A stretch of DNA of 27,152 nucleotides from JANNPJ01 sp031400005 (GCA_031400005.1 JANNPJ010000308.1:1-27152), one strand, 5' to 3'. Positions 15,203 to 22,619 are shown, numbered from the stretch's first letter. The notes: generated by a model from the letters alone, not told the origin. Made by a program: numbers and translations.

Positions 15203-16903
15203 TCAGGACGGCGGCTCGAGCGCCCGGCCGCCGGTGCCGCAGGTCACGGCCCGGGCCCTTTTGACCGTGGGGTCGCTCTCCGCTCGTCCAGTCACGGTCT
15301 TCACCGCGCCGTTCAGGGCCCGGGTGCCGCCCTCGCTCAGGTTGATCGTGGTCCGGGTCACGATCACGCCATCACCGTCGTCCCCTGACTTCGCCGACTT
15401 CGCGAGGAAACCGGCCAGCTTCCGGCCCGTAGATCCGATCACCGGGCAGCCCACGCCGGTGCCGAAGCCGGCGAAACCTCCGTCGAAGGTGTACTGCTTT
15501 CCGTCGATGTTACGGACCGGGACGATCGCGCAGCCGACCACCGCGTACAGCTTCACCTCCCGGATGAAGTCGAGCAGGATGATCGCCGACCCGTCGCCAA
15601 GCCGACCGGCCACTGCCTTCGCGGTGGTCGGGGCAGGGTTGGTGAAGCTGGTGGCAAACCGAGCACCGGTGGCGGTCTGGACGCCGAGCATCCGGGTGTT
15701 TCCCTTGATCGCCAGCCAGAGGATGTCCAGTTTTTCGTCACCGTCCAGGTCGGCGGTCCTGGCCCCGTGCGCTTTGGGGGGTATATCGGCTCCGCCGGGA
15801 GGGCAACCCTTGGACGGTGTGGTCGTGGGAACAGCAGCCGGCGCCGTGCCACCCGGTGTCGGTGTGGCCTGCACCGCCTCGGTGCCGGCCGTCGAGGGGA
15901 TCTGGGCCGTCGTGGTCGGTGAGCCGGGGGCCCCGGCCGGAATTGCCGGGGCGGCGTTCCCGGCCGCGGTCACGGTGTGGCTCTGCACCGGCTTCTGTGA
16001 CTGCATGATCTTGAGGCCGACACCGGCCACGACGGCCACGGCCGCGAGGACAGCGACGGCGGTGACCACGGTGCGGGTCCGACGTCCCGACCCGCGCTGC
16101 TGCGGTTCCTGCTGCTCGGCAGCGAACCGATCCGCCAGCTGGTCCAACTGGACGGCGAAAGTGACGGCGTCCGGCCAGCGTCTGCCAGGTTCCACCTCGA
16201 GCGCCCGTTGCAGCACCTTGCGGACCGGCAACGGCACCGGCACCTCCCACTGCACGAACCCCGGCAGCCCTGGTACCTCCCCCGTGATCAGGCGATAGGC
16301 GATGGCGGCCAGGCTGTAGACGTCGGCCCGCACGTCCACCCCGGAGTTCGGCCCGGACTGTTCGGGCGCCATGTATCCGGCCGACCCGACGGACATCGTC
16401 AGGCCGGACGCCTGGGCCAGGTTCTTTGCCACTCCGAGATCAGCGATCAAGAGCCGTTCCGGGCCGCCCTGGGTGGCCTTGATGAGCACGTTCGACGGCT
16501 TGAGGTCGCGATGCACGATTCCCGCGCGGTGCAGCTCGGAGGCGCCACGAGCGACCTCCGCGGTCACCCGCAGCGCCTCCACCAGCGGCAGCGGCTCGGT
16601 CCTGACCCGGTCGGCCAGCGTCCCCCGGTCGGCGTACTCCATCACGAAGTACGGTCGCCCGTCCGGTAGTTCGCCGATGTCAAAAACCTGCACGATCCGG
16701 TTGGACGCCGCCCGCCGGAGCATCCGGGCCTCCATCAGGAACCGCTCGCGCAGGTCCATCCGATCGGCCCAGTTGTCGGCCATCACCTTGATCGCGATAT
16801 CCGTATCAAGTGACTCATCGTGTGCGAGCCAAACCACAGCGAAACCACCGGAGCCCAGCCGAGGGCCCAGGCGATATCGGCCGATCACCTCGGGAACAGA
16901 CAT
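15203..16903 (-). CDS. Transmembrane Ser/Thr protein kinase with FG-GAP-like outer domain (paralog 3)
   Basis: Third member of the kinase family, 566 aa. The kinase domain (about 8-265) has GSGGFAVVW, Lys39, HRDLKPSN, DLG and MAPEQ, closely matching the other two. One membrane helix (VVTAVAVLAAVAVVAGVGL, about 278-297) leads to a Thr/Pro/Ala-rich stalk. An outer domain of about 200 residues is unrelated to that of kinases 1 and 2. It contains ARTADLDGDEKLDILWL, which resembles the calcium-loop signature of FG-GAP/VCBS repeats, and four cysteines (SKGCPPG, VGCAIV, GVGCPV, VTCGTG). The start ATG has CATGAT 6 nt upstream and no Shine-Dalgarno. It converges on the PLP enzyme and diverges from the ART-like gene. 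Confidence 0.94.
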   Translation of the reverse strand: MSVPEVIGRYRLGPRLGSGGFAVVWLAHDESLDTDIAIKVMADNWADRMDLRERFLMEARMLRRAASNRIVQVFDIGELPDGRPYFVMEYADRGTLADRVRTEPLPLVEALRVTAEVARGASELHRAGIVHRDLKPSNVLIKATQGGPERLLIADLGVAKNLAQASGLTMSVGSAGYMAPEQSGPNSGVDVRADVYSLAAIAYRLITGEVPGLPGFVQWEVPVPLPVRKVLQRALEVEPGRRWPDAVTFAVQLDQLADRFAAEQQEPQQRGSGRRTRTVVTAVAVLAAVAVVAGVGLKIMQSQKPVQSHTVTAAGNAAPAIPAGAPGSPTTTAQIPSTAGTEAVQATPTPGGTAPAAVPTTTPSKGCPPGGADIPPKAHGARTADLDGDEKLDILWLAIKGNTRMLGVQTATGARFATSFTNPAPTTAKAVAGRLGDGSAIILLDFIREVKLYAVVGCAIVPVRNIDGKQYTFDGGFAGFGTGVGCPVIGSTGRKLAGFLAKSAKSGDDGDGVIVTRTTINLSEGGTRALNGAVKTVTGRAESDPTVKRARAVTCGTGGRALEPPS

Positions 16904-16909
16904 AGCAGC

Positions 16910-16915
16910 ATCATG
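16910..16915 (-). promoter_or_regulatory. -10 hexamer of leaderless kinase 3
   Basis: On the minus strand CATGAT, then GCTGCT, then ATG at 16903, the same spacing as kinases 1 and 2 with one base change in the hexamer. Confidence 0.5.
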
Positions 16916-17111
16916 CCGGAGAGCAACGACCGATCCCGCAGCGACTGTTCACCTGGTCGTACCAAGCCTCAATCCGGATCAGGTTGGCCAGCAAGGGATT
17001 TCATTCTGGCTTCGAACCTGGATAACTCCTTCCCTTCTGTCCGACAATTTGCACAAAATGCGGATTGCGGTCATTAAATATGTCCGCCGCAGAAACTGGT
17101 GCGGTGATGGC

Positions 17112-17117
17112 TAGGCT
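17112..17117 (+). promoter_or_regulatory. -10 hexamer of the leaderless ART-like gene
   Basis: TAGGCT, then GCACCT, then GTG at 17124. This is a TANNNT hexamer 6 nt before the start codon, with no Shine-Dalgarno. Confidence 0.55.
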
Positions 17118-17123
17118 GCACCT

Positions 17124-18101
17124 GTGTTGACACTGCAGTCCGTGGCCCTCATCGGCGCCGCCGTATTGGTTCCGATCGGCGCGATCTTGCTGGGGCTCGC
17201 ACTGTTCCGAGCGGGATCCCCCACGGATCCCTCGACGACTCCCTGCGAACTCGTCCCGCATCCAATTCGTCAGCTCGTCCCTGCCGACCACCGCAGCACA
17301 CACGCCGAGCGCCAGGAATGCCGGAGCCGGCTCGGCCCCAGCTACGACGCGCACCTGGTCATCGTGGCCGACATCCTGGCCCGGCGACCGGGAGAGCTGA
17401 GCAGTGTCCTGATGGATTCGCAGGACTCACCCACCGACGACCTGGTGACCGTGAGTACCTACCTCACCGGGCCGCGAATCGGCCTGGATCGGGCACTGCG
17501 GAACGGGACGGCCGCTGGGCAGCGGGCGATCGCCGCCTGCCTGACCTCCGGCTTGCACCGGTTCCCGGCCCATCGGGGCGCCTGTTACGGCGTTGCCCGA
17601 GCGGTCGGCGTCCCCGTCGACGTGTACCAGACCGGCCAGACGATCGTCGAACCCGCCTTCATCCAGGCCCGAACCGAGCCACCGTGTACCTCGTCCACCA
17701 CATCCGCGGTGGATACCGAGATCATCTTCGCGTTCTGGTCCCGCACCGCCCGACTGGTCGGCCCGTTCGCAGCCAACCCGCACACGGTGGTCTTCGCCGC
17801 CGGGGCCAAGTTCAGGGTGCTCGGCGTCCAAACCTGCGAGCAGAGCGATGCACCGGGAGTGGTATTCCTCAGCGAGTGCCCGAAGTTCGGCGGGTTCGCT
17901 CGTGAGTGGCGGATAACCCGCCTCGGATTGCGGACGTGGTGGATTCTGGCCCAGTTCCGTCAACAGATGGACATCGACCCAACTGAGCCCGTCGAAGCCG
18001 GTCTGCATACCCCCTCTGTACTGGGCTTCACCCCGGGATTCGATCAGACCGGCAGGCCGTATCAAGAGGATTCCAGCCAGGCTGTGCAGACCGTCCCCTG
18101 A
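17124..18101 (+). CDS. Membrane-anchored extracytoplasmic protein, possible degenerate ADP-ribosyltransferase fold
   Basis: 325 aa with one N-terminal membrane helix (residues 5-29) and a large outer part containing seven cysteines, probably disulfide-bonded. Family not certain. Residues about 150-235 resemble the ADP-ribosyltransferase-like domain of many actinobacterial surface proteins: a strand with GACYGVAR where active enzymes have YRG, VEPAFIQA where they have a SxS-type turn, then IFAFWSRTARLVGPF and VVFAAGAKFRVLGV, the usual final strands. The arginine and the ExE glutamates are not where expected, so catalysis is unlikely if the match is real. The GTG start is set by the leaderless hexamer. 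It is divergent from kinase 3, and a ligand or partner role for that receptor is only a guess. Confidence 0.75.
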   Translation: MLTLQSVALIGAAVLVPIGAILLGLALFRAGSPTDPSTTPCELVPHPIRQLVPADHRSTHAERQECRSRLGPSYDAHLVIVADILARRPGELSSVLMDSQDSPTDDLVTVSTYLTGPRIGLDRALRNGTAAGQRAIAACLTSGLHRFPAHRGACYGVARAVGVPVDVYQTGQTIVEPAFIQARTEPPCTSSTTSAVDTEIIFAFWSRTARLVGPFAANPHTVVFAAGAKFRVLGVQTCEQSDAPGVVFLSECPKFGGFAREWRITRLGLRTWWILAQFRQQMDIDPTEPVEAGLHTPSVLGFTPGFDQTGRPYQEDSSQAVQTVP

Positions 18102-18135
18102 GAGACGTCGCCCTACCCCCTCAGGGCGCCGTCTC
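18102..18135. terminator. Candidate bidirectional terminator between convergent genes
   Basis: GAGACGTCGCCCT and AGGGCGCCGTCTC pair over 13 positions with one mismatch around an 8-nt loop. The stem begins directly after the stop of the ART-like gene and sits 27 nt past the stop of the convergent membrane protein gene. No T-run, as is common in high-GC actinobacteria. Confidence 0.55.
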
Positions 18136-18161
18136 GCTCTCAAGGGACGTCGTCACACCAA

Positions 18162-18971
18162 TCACACACCGCGTGGTGAACACCACTGAGTCTGACCGGC
18201 TGTCGGAGCACCCGGCCCCCAACCACCGGGAGAGCCCGGACCCCAGACACCAGGAGCCCCTGGACCCCAGGCGCCAGGAACACCAGACCCCCAGCCACCG
18301 GAAAAGCCCGGACCCCCGCCGGGAAAGCCCGGGCCCCCGCCACCGGGAGCACCGGGAGCACAGCCGGGAGCGGGAGCCTGTCCCTGCGCCGGCGGCAGCT
18401 GGCCCGGCACCTGTGCCCGTGCCGGCACCGATCCCGGCGGCACCTCCCCCTGGCCCGGCTCCTGTTCAAGGGCCTGTTCCTGTCCCTCCACGGGCGCCTG
18501 TCCCTGCACAGGTTCCTGCGCTTGCCCTTGCACAGGTGTCTCCTGCCCCTGCATAGGCGCCTGCCCCTGCCCCTCCATAGGCGTCTGCTCCTGGTCCTGC
18601 ATAGGCGCCGACTCAGTGGGGGTGCGGTTTGCGTCCATCGACGGGGAGTCACTTGATGGACGGATCACCGTCATCCGCCTTGGCGTGATGACGACCCGTT
18701 CCACCGGCACCAACGGGGCCGACGTAGCGGACACCGATTTACCATTGATCAGAGGATCTTTTACCAGCGGTTCACCAGCCTTCGCCGGCTCCGCGTCGAC
18801 CGCGCTGGCGGGACTCGCCTGCGAGCCGAGACTCGCGAATACCCCCAGGATCAAGCAGGCAACGCCCATCAGCAGGGTTGTGATGCCCGCCACCACCAGT
18901 CGCGACTGTGCCGCCAACGAGTCCGGTTCACTACTGGCGCGCCGCCTCGGCGACGTTCGTCCCTGCTGCAT
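18162..18971 (-). CDS. Single-pass membrane protein with Gln/Pro/Gly-rich outer tail
   Basis: 269 aa, no family recognised. A basic N-terminus (GRTSPRRRASS) precedes one membrane helix (about 25-49, VVAGITTLLMGVACLILGV). The rest is predicted outside. Residues about 120-190 are Gln/Glu/Pro-rich with GQ-containing repeats (MQGQ, VQGQ, VEGQ). Residues about 205-260 are Gly/Pro/Trp-rich with GGWGPG and PGAWGPG units. Two cysteines flank the Gly-rich part. The repeats are also evident in the DNA. A GGAGG lies 12 nt before the ATG, slightly far. It is divergent from the sigma factor operon. It resembles wall-interacting or adhesive low-complexity tails, with no enzymatic feature. Confidence 0.8.
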   Translation of the reverse strand: MQQGRTSPRRRASSEPDSLAAQSRLVVAGITTLLMGVACLILGVFASLGSQASPASAVDAEPAKAGEPLVKDPLINGKSVSATSAPLVPVERVVITPRRMTVIRPSSDSPSMDANRTPTESAPMQDQEQTPMEGQGQAPMQGQETPVQGQAQEPVQGQAPVEGQEQALEQEPGQGEVPPGSVPARAQVPGQLPPAQGQAPAPGCAPGAPGGGGPGFPGGGPGFSGGWGSGVPGAWGPGAPGVWGPGSPGGWGPGAPTAGQTQWCSPRGV

Positions 18972-19214
18972 GAGAGGAAGGTACCTCCCTTGTACGCCCG
19001 TTTTAGGGCATGATCGGTGATGGACGACAACGGCCGGAGAAAAACTTCACCGGGATTTGATCCACCGAGCGGTCCGGCCCGTAAGACGGATCGGGAGGTG
19101 CCGATGTCGTCCATGACCTCGATCAGCTGCACGATCACCGAGAAGCAGGCTACACATGAGCGACCGCGTGCAAGGATGCGTGGCCGTGGCCTCGACAGTT
19201 CCCCTGCCAGCCGA

Positions 19215-19220
19215 CACGAT
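19215..19220 (+). promoter_or_regulatory. Possible -10 hexamer for a leaderless sigma factor transcript
   Basis: CACGAT, then AGGCCA, then GTG at 19227. The spacing matches the kinase promoters but the hexamer is a weak match. Confidence 0.25.
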
Positions 19221-19226
19221 AGGCCA

Positions 19227-19793
19227 GTGGTGAGCGATTCAGGCCCGCGCAGAACCCTGCGAAATCAATCCGATGCGCCGAACGGCGGCGAAGCGCTCAT
19301 GCGAGCGTTGTACGCGGAGCATGCTGGACCGCTCCTCGCCTTTGTGCTCAGGCTCACCCGTGGTGACCGACAACGCGCAGAGGACATAGTCCAGGAGACG
19401 CTGCTGCGTGCCTGGCGAAACGCCGACCTCCTTCGTGACTGGGAGGAGACGTCACCCCGACCGTGGTTGGTGACAGTTGCGCGGCGGATCGCCATTGATG
19501 GCTACCGCAGCGAGAACTCCCGACCGTTGGAGACCTTCGGTCGCGACGTCAACAACTACGCCGGGGTCTCAGATGAGAGCGACCGGGTGGTGCGATCAAT
19601 GACGGTCGTACAGGCCCTGCGCACGCTGACCCCCTCGCACCGCGAAATTCTTCTTGAGACCTACTTCCACGGTCGCACCACGCAAGAGGCGGCAGAGACC
19701 CTTGGGTTGCCTCTCGGTACGGCCAAGTCCCGTGTCTATTACGCGCTCCGCGCACTCCGCGTAGCGCTCCAGCAGCGAGGGGTGACAGAATGA
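19227..19793 (+). CDS. ECF RNA polymerase sigma factor (SigL-like)
   Basis: Alternative sigma factor, 188 aa from GTG 19227. Region 2 contains EALMRALYAEHAGPLLAFVLRL and the core-binding QRAEDIVQETLLRAWR with PWLVTVARRIAIDGYR. Region 4 contains LTPSHREILLETYFHGRTTQ and the helix-turn-helix AETLGLPLGTAKSRVYYALR. The wording is close to mycobacterial SigL. The start is uncertain. ATG 19104 has a strong GGGAGG 5 nt upstream and would add 41 residues, but those codons show weak third-position GC and exceed the usual ECF length. ATG 19017 is also open. The stop overlaps the anti-sigma ATG (ATGA), so the pair is translationally coupled and should be controlled by that membrane anti-sigma factor. 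Confidence 0.92.
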   Translation: MVSDSGPRRTLRNQSDAPNGGEALMRALYAEHAGPLLAFVLRLTRGDRQRAEDIVQETLLRAWRNADLLRDWEETSPRPWLVTVARRIAIDGYRSENSRPLETFGRDVNNYAGVSDESDRVVRSMTVVQALRTLTPSHREILLETYFHGRTTQEAAETLGLPLGTAKSRVYYALRALRVALQQRGVTE

Positions 19794-20896
19794 GCGAGCA
19801 CACGCAAGTAGGCCCCTATGCCCTCGGATTACTCGATCCCCTCGAGATGTCGAGGTTCGAGGAGCACCTGGCTGAGTGCGACGAGTGCGGCACTCAGCTC
19901 GAATGGATGCTTCCCGTCGCCGATCTGATGGCCGACGTCGAACCTGGCGACCTCTACGGCATCGACGGCCCCAGTGCATTCAGCACACCGGGCGGATCCG
20001 TTCAGCAATCCATGACGATGACGGACCCGTCGACTCGACCCATGACGCAGGCCCAGCCCCCCGGGTCGGCTCCTCCTCCTTATGCTCCGCTTAAGGATCT
20101 TTCGACTCCGAACTACCCGAACGAGATCGCCGCTGGCGTCGATCCGCGGACCGGCAGCATGCCGACCATCGACCCTCGCACCGGCAGCATGCCGACCGTC
20201 GACCCCCGGACCGGCAGCATGCCGGCCGTCGATCCGCGTACCGGCAGCGTTCCGCGAATCGATTCCCGGACCAGAACGCCCCGGCCGGATCCCCGCACCA
20301 GCGACATGCCGAGAGTCGAGCCCGCAGCCGGGGAAAACCGGATCGTGCCGCTGGTTCGCGGCGGAGATTCCCGCCGTCGCAATCAATCCCGACCGGTGCC
20401 GCACCGGCCTGAGGAGATGGCAGCTCCGGGTCAACGACGCAACGGACTCATGCTGGCAGCCGCCGCGGGCATCCTCGCCGTCGGTGCTGCGGTCGGTGCC
20501 GGGGCGATGGTTTCCGGTCCGTGGGCCGATCAAGGTACGCAGATCGAGGCGATCTCCGGCCCGCAGATGAAAGCCACGGATGGCACGAGCGGTGTGCATG
20601 CGGATGTCACGGTTGCCGAGAAGGAATGGGGCAGCCGCGTCTCCTTCACCGTCACGGAAATCGACGGGCCGCGAAAGTGCCGACTCGTTGCCGTCAAGAA
20701 GGACAAAACGGCCGAGGTGTTGTCAACCTGGACCGTCCCGAAACGGGGATACGGCAAGGACACTCAGCCGCCGACCCTGACGTTGATGGCCGACACGGCG
20801 CTCGAAATCGGCGAAATCGGTTCATTTGAGGTGCAAGACGTCACGGACCCGAACAAGCCCATTACTCTCGTGACTGTTCCCGCCGTGCCCGCCTGA
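19790..20896 (+). CDS. Membrane anti-sigma factor with zinc-binding domain and Pro-rich repeats
   Basis: 368 aa. The N-terminus is a ZAS domain: H26-x3-C30-x2-C33 in FEEHLAECDECG, which binds zinc and holds the sigma factor. Residues about 60-176 are a Pro-rich linker with four tandem copies of a DPRTGSMP unit and two decayed ones. One membrane helix follows at about 219-242 (LAAAAGILAVGAAVGAGAMV), then an outer domain of about 125 residues with VTVAEKEWGSRVSFTVTEI and one cysteine. That domain is similar in style to other actinobacterial RslA-like proteins. It starts inside the sigma gene stop codon, preceded by GAGGGG. Release probably depends on thiol oxidation or membrane proteolysis, as known for ZAS proteins. 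The signal is unknown. Confidence 0.92.
   Translation: MSEHTQVGPYALGLLDPLEMSRFEEHLAECDECGTQLEWMLPVADLMADVEPGDLYGIDGPSAFSTPGGSVQQSMTMTDPSTRPMTQAQPPGSAPPPYAPLKDLSTPNYPNEIAAGVDPRTGSMPTIDPRTGSMPTVDPRTGSMPAVDPRTGSVPRIDSRTRTPRPDPRTSDMPRVEPAAGENRIVPLVRGGDSRRRNQSRPVPHRPEEMAAPGQRRNGLMLAAAAGILAVGAAVGAGAMVSGPWADQGTQIEAISGPQMKATDGTSGVHADVTVAEKEWGSRVSFTVTEIDGPRKCRLVAVKKDKTAEVLSTWTVPKRGYGKDTQPPTLTLMADTALEIGEIGSFEVQDVTDPNKPITLVTVPAVPA
20141..20260 (+). repeat. Four tandem 30-bp coding repeats in the anti-sigma linker
   Basis: Each 30-bp unit encodes DPRTGSMP plus two variable residues. Copies 1-3 are nearly identical, copy 4 has drifted, and two more degenerate units run to about 20317. Length variation between strains is likely. 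Confidence 0.85.
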
Positions 20897-20898
20897 TC

Positions 20899-20926
20899 TC
20901 GACTGAAACTTCTTCGTTTCGGTCGA
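20899..20926 (+). promoter_or_regulatory. RNA hairpin between anti-sigma and lipoprotein genes
   Basis: TCGACTGAAAC and GTTTCGGTCGA form an 11-bp stem with one G-U pair and loop TTCTTC, 2 nt after the anti-sigma stop. No T-run follows. It may partially terminate or stabilise the sigma/anti-sigma mRNA ahead of the lipoprotein gene. Confidence 0.5.
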
Positions 20927-21003
20927 AAGATATTGATCCCGCTGCCGTATCCAGCCGTACTACCTCTTGAACGGGATAGAGATTTTCCAAGTCAGGAGGA
21001 ACC

Positions 21004-21825
21004 GTGGTACCCCAGAAGCGAATCGTCATCGCGGCGGCCGGCGCGCTGATAGCAACACTCGCGCTGGCAGGATGCGGTAGCGAAGACGGCTACAGCGACA
21101 GCGGTGCAGGGTCGGCCGCCATCGGAGCAGAGCCCGTCGCCGCGGGCGTTGAACCGGAACCCACTGAGCCCGCTCAAGAGTCTGACATCGTCAACGAAGA
21201 CGCCGTTGCTGATGTGCCGCCCGCCGGGGCTGCGGCTGCTGAAGCGGACGAGGCTGCCGCAGGCGATGCGGCTGCCGAGAAGGCAGACAAGGGAAAGGCC
21301 GCCAAACCGGCGGGCCCCCAGACCGCCAAGCCAGCCGGTACGGTCTCGAACAAGCTGATCGCCAAAGCTGTCCCGAAAATGGGCAATGTTGTCACGGACG
21401 CCAAGGGCTGGGTTCTCTACCGCTTCGACAAGGACAAGGACTCACCGTCGAAGTCCAACTGCGTCGGGGACTGCGCGAGGCTCTGGCCGCCACTGCTGGC
21501 CGATGACACGCTGGAACTGTCCGGTCTCTCCGCCGCCAAGGTCGACACCGTGGAGCGGGCGGATGGTGGACTTCAGGTGACCATCGGCGGCTGGCCCGTC
21601 TACCGCTACATCGGTGACAAGAAGCCCGGTGCGTGGAGCGGCCAGAACATCGGCGGTACCTGGTTCGTGGTCGAGAAGGACGGTTCGAAGAACCTGACCT
21701 GCCTGCCGAAAATCAGCAAGCCGGTGGCACTTCCGGTCGATCCCGCCGAAGCGAAGCAGAAGACTTCCGCCAAGGGCGACGAGTTGTCTGCCGTGGACGC
21801 TGAATCCGACAGCAACGGGTACTGA
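21004..21825 (+). CDS. Secreted lipoprotein with two Yx(FWY)xxD motifs (COG4315 type)
   Basis: 273 aa. A lipoprotein signal (IVIAAAGALIATLALAGC) places the lipidated cysteine at residue 24, so it is anchored to the outer face of the membrane. A Glu/Ala-rich spacer (about 30-110) leads to a paired domain. The first copy carries WVLYRFDKD with the SNCVGDCARLWPPL cysteine pair. The second carries WPVYRYIGD followed by WSGQ and TWFVVEKDG. These match the actinobacterial lipoprotein family named for its Yx(FWY)xxD motif, whose function is not established. GTG 21004 has a perfect AGGAGG 5 nt upstream. It lies 107 nt past the anti-sigma gene in the same direction and is a natural candidate target or signalling partner of that sigma factor. 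It ends in a strong terminator. Confidence 0.93.
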   Translation: MVPQKRIVIAAAGALIATLALAGCGSEDGYSDSGAGSAAIGAEPVAAGVEPEPTEPAQESDIVNEDAVADVPPAGAAAAEADEAAAGDAAAEKADKGKAAKPAGPQTAKPAGTVSNKLIAKAVPKMGNVVTDAKGWVLYRFDKDKDSPSKSNCVGDCARLWPPLLADDTLELSGLSAAKVDTVERADGGLQVTIGGWPVYRYIGDKKPGAWSGQNIGGTWFVVEKDGSKNLTCLPKISKPVALPVDPAEAKQKTSAKGDELSAVDAESDSNGY

Positions 21826-21842
21826 CCTCCCACATCGCAATT

Positions 21843-21882
21843 CGTTCGGGCGAGCCAATGTTGGCTCGCCCGAACGTCTTTT
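21843..21882 (+). terminator. Strong intrinsic terminator after the lipoprotein gene
   Basis: CGTTCGGGCGAGCCAA and its exact complement form a 16-bp perfect stem with almost no loop, followed by TCTTTT. It begins 18 nt after the stop codon and closes the sigma/anti-sigma/lipoprotein unit. Confidence 0.95.
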
Positions 21883-22072
21883 GTCAGGTCCATGACAACC
21901 GGCCACTGCGCCTTCGAGCAACCGGTAGTCGAGCCCGAGATCTAGCCGAAATCGTGCTCAGATAAGCGGTTTACGAGTCACAGTGGCGATCCCTCAACAG
22001 GATCGGCGGGGCGGCTACTGGGACACCTCCACCGGAACTGCTCTGCTCACGATCGCTTGGCAGCCATCGCAC

Positions 22073-22208
22073 GGGAGCAGCCCTCGGCCAGCCGCCGCGT
22101 CGACGGCGTCTTGATCAGAACGGCGTGAGCACTGTTCCCGCAGTAGCAGATTCACTCTGATCAAGACGCCGTCACCCCGCTGGCCCAACAGTGCGAAGTG
22201 CTGCTCCC
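22073..22208. repeat. Long inverted repeat with perfect 18-bp core arms
   Basis: GACGGCGTCTTGATCAGA (22102-22119) has its exact complement at 22156-22173. The symmetry continues outwards with gaps: GGCCAGC and GCTGGCC, then GGGAGCAGC (22073-22081) and GCTGCTCCC (22200-22208). It looks like a small palindromic mobile or REP-like unit of 136 bp with no coding capacity. Confidence 0.8.
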
Positions 22209-22313
22209 GGCCACCCGGTCGCGGCGGGGATTGCGGGATTCCCATCTCCAGCTGCACAGGAGCCGCCCACGCCCAAAGGCACCCCGCTTTACTTGATCCG
22301 CCATGATCACACA

Positions 22314-22387
22314 CAACTGTGCCACGGTTAAACACGTTCTACAGGCTCATTTTGGGCCAGAACCCGTGCCTAACCGTGGCACAGTTG
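22314..22387. repeat. Inverted repeat with perfect 17-bp arms
   Basis: CAACTGTGCCACGGTTA (22314-22330) is exactly complementary to 22371-22387. Partial complementarity continues inwards (CACG/CGTG and TTCT/AGAA), so the transcript could fold into a long imperfect hairpin. A CATGATCA octamer lies 4 nt outside the left arm. Confidence 0.85.
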
Positions 22388-22533
22388 CCGGCGCCGGTGA
22401 GTGGTCTACGAATGGACCAACAGCCTCTGATCGCGGGTTTCGTGCGAGCGGCTGCGGCTGCGTGAACTGGTCAACAGCCCCCTGATCGCGTCTGGCTGGG
22501 CCATTTTCGACCCAGCAGCCGTGACCTCTGCCA

Positions 22534-22585
22534 GTGATCATGCACAAACTTCTGGACGGCTTATTGTCACTTCATGCATGATCAC
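22534..22585. repeat. Inverted repeat of GTGATCATGCA, 11-bp arms
   Basis: GTGATCATGCA (22534-22544) and TGCATGATCAC (22575-22585) are exact complements 30 nt apart. Each arm contains the recurrent intergenic octamer. Confidence 0.75.
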
Positions 22586-22619
22586 CGAAATTGACTGCGG
22601 CTCCTCGGAGTGATCATGT

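Noticed and set aside
15234..16298. Plus-strand frame antisense to kinase 3
   Set aside because: Kinase 3 is clear on the other strand, and the antisense product reads as Ala/Val/Pro/Ser compositional noise.
21004..21010. SigL-type autoregulated promoter (TGAAC box near 20967) for the lipoprotein
   Set aside because: A TGAAC occurs, but the only CGT-type -10 at matching strand lies too far downstream, at the start codon, and no matching box was found before the sigma gene.
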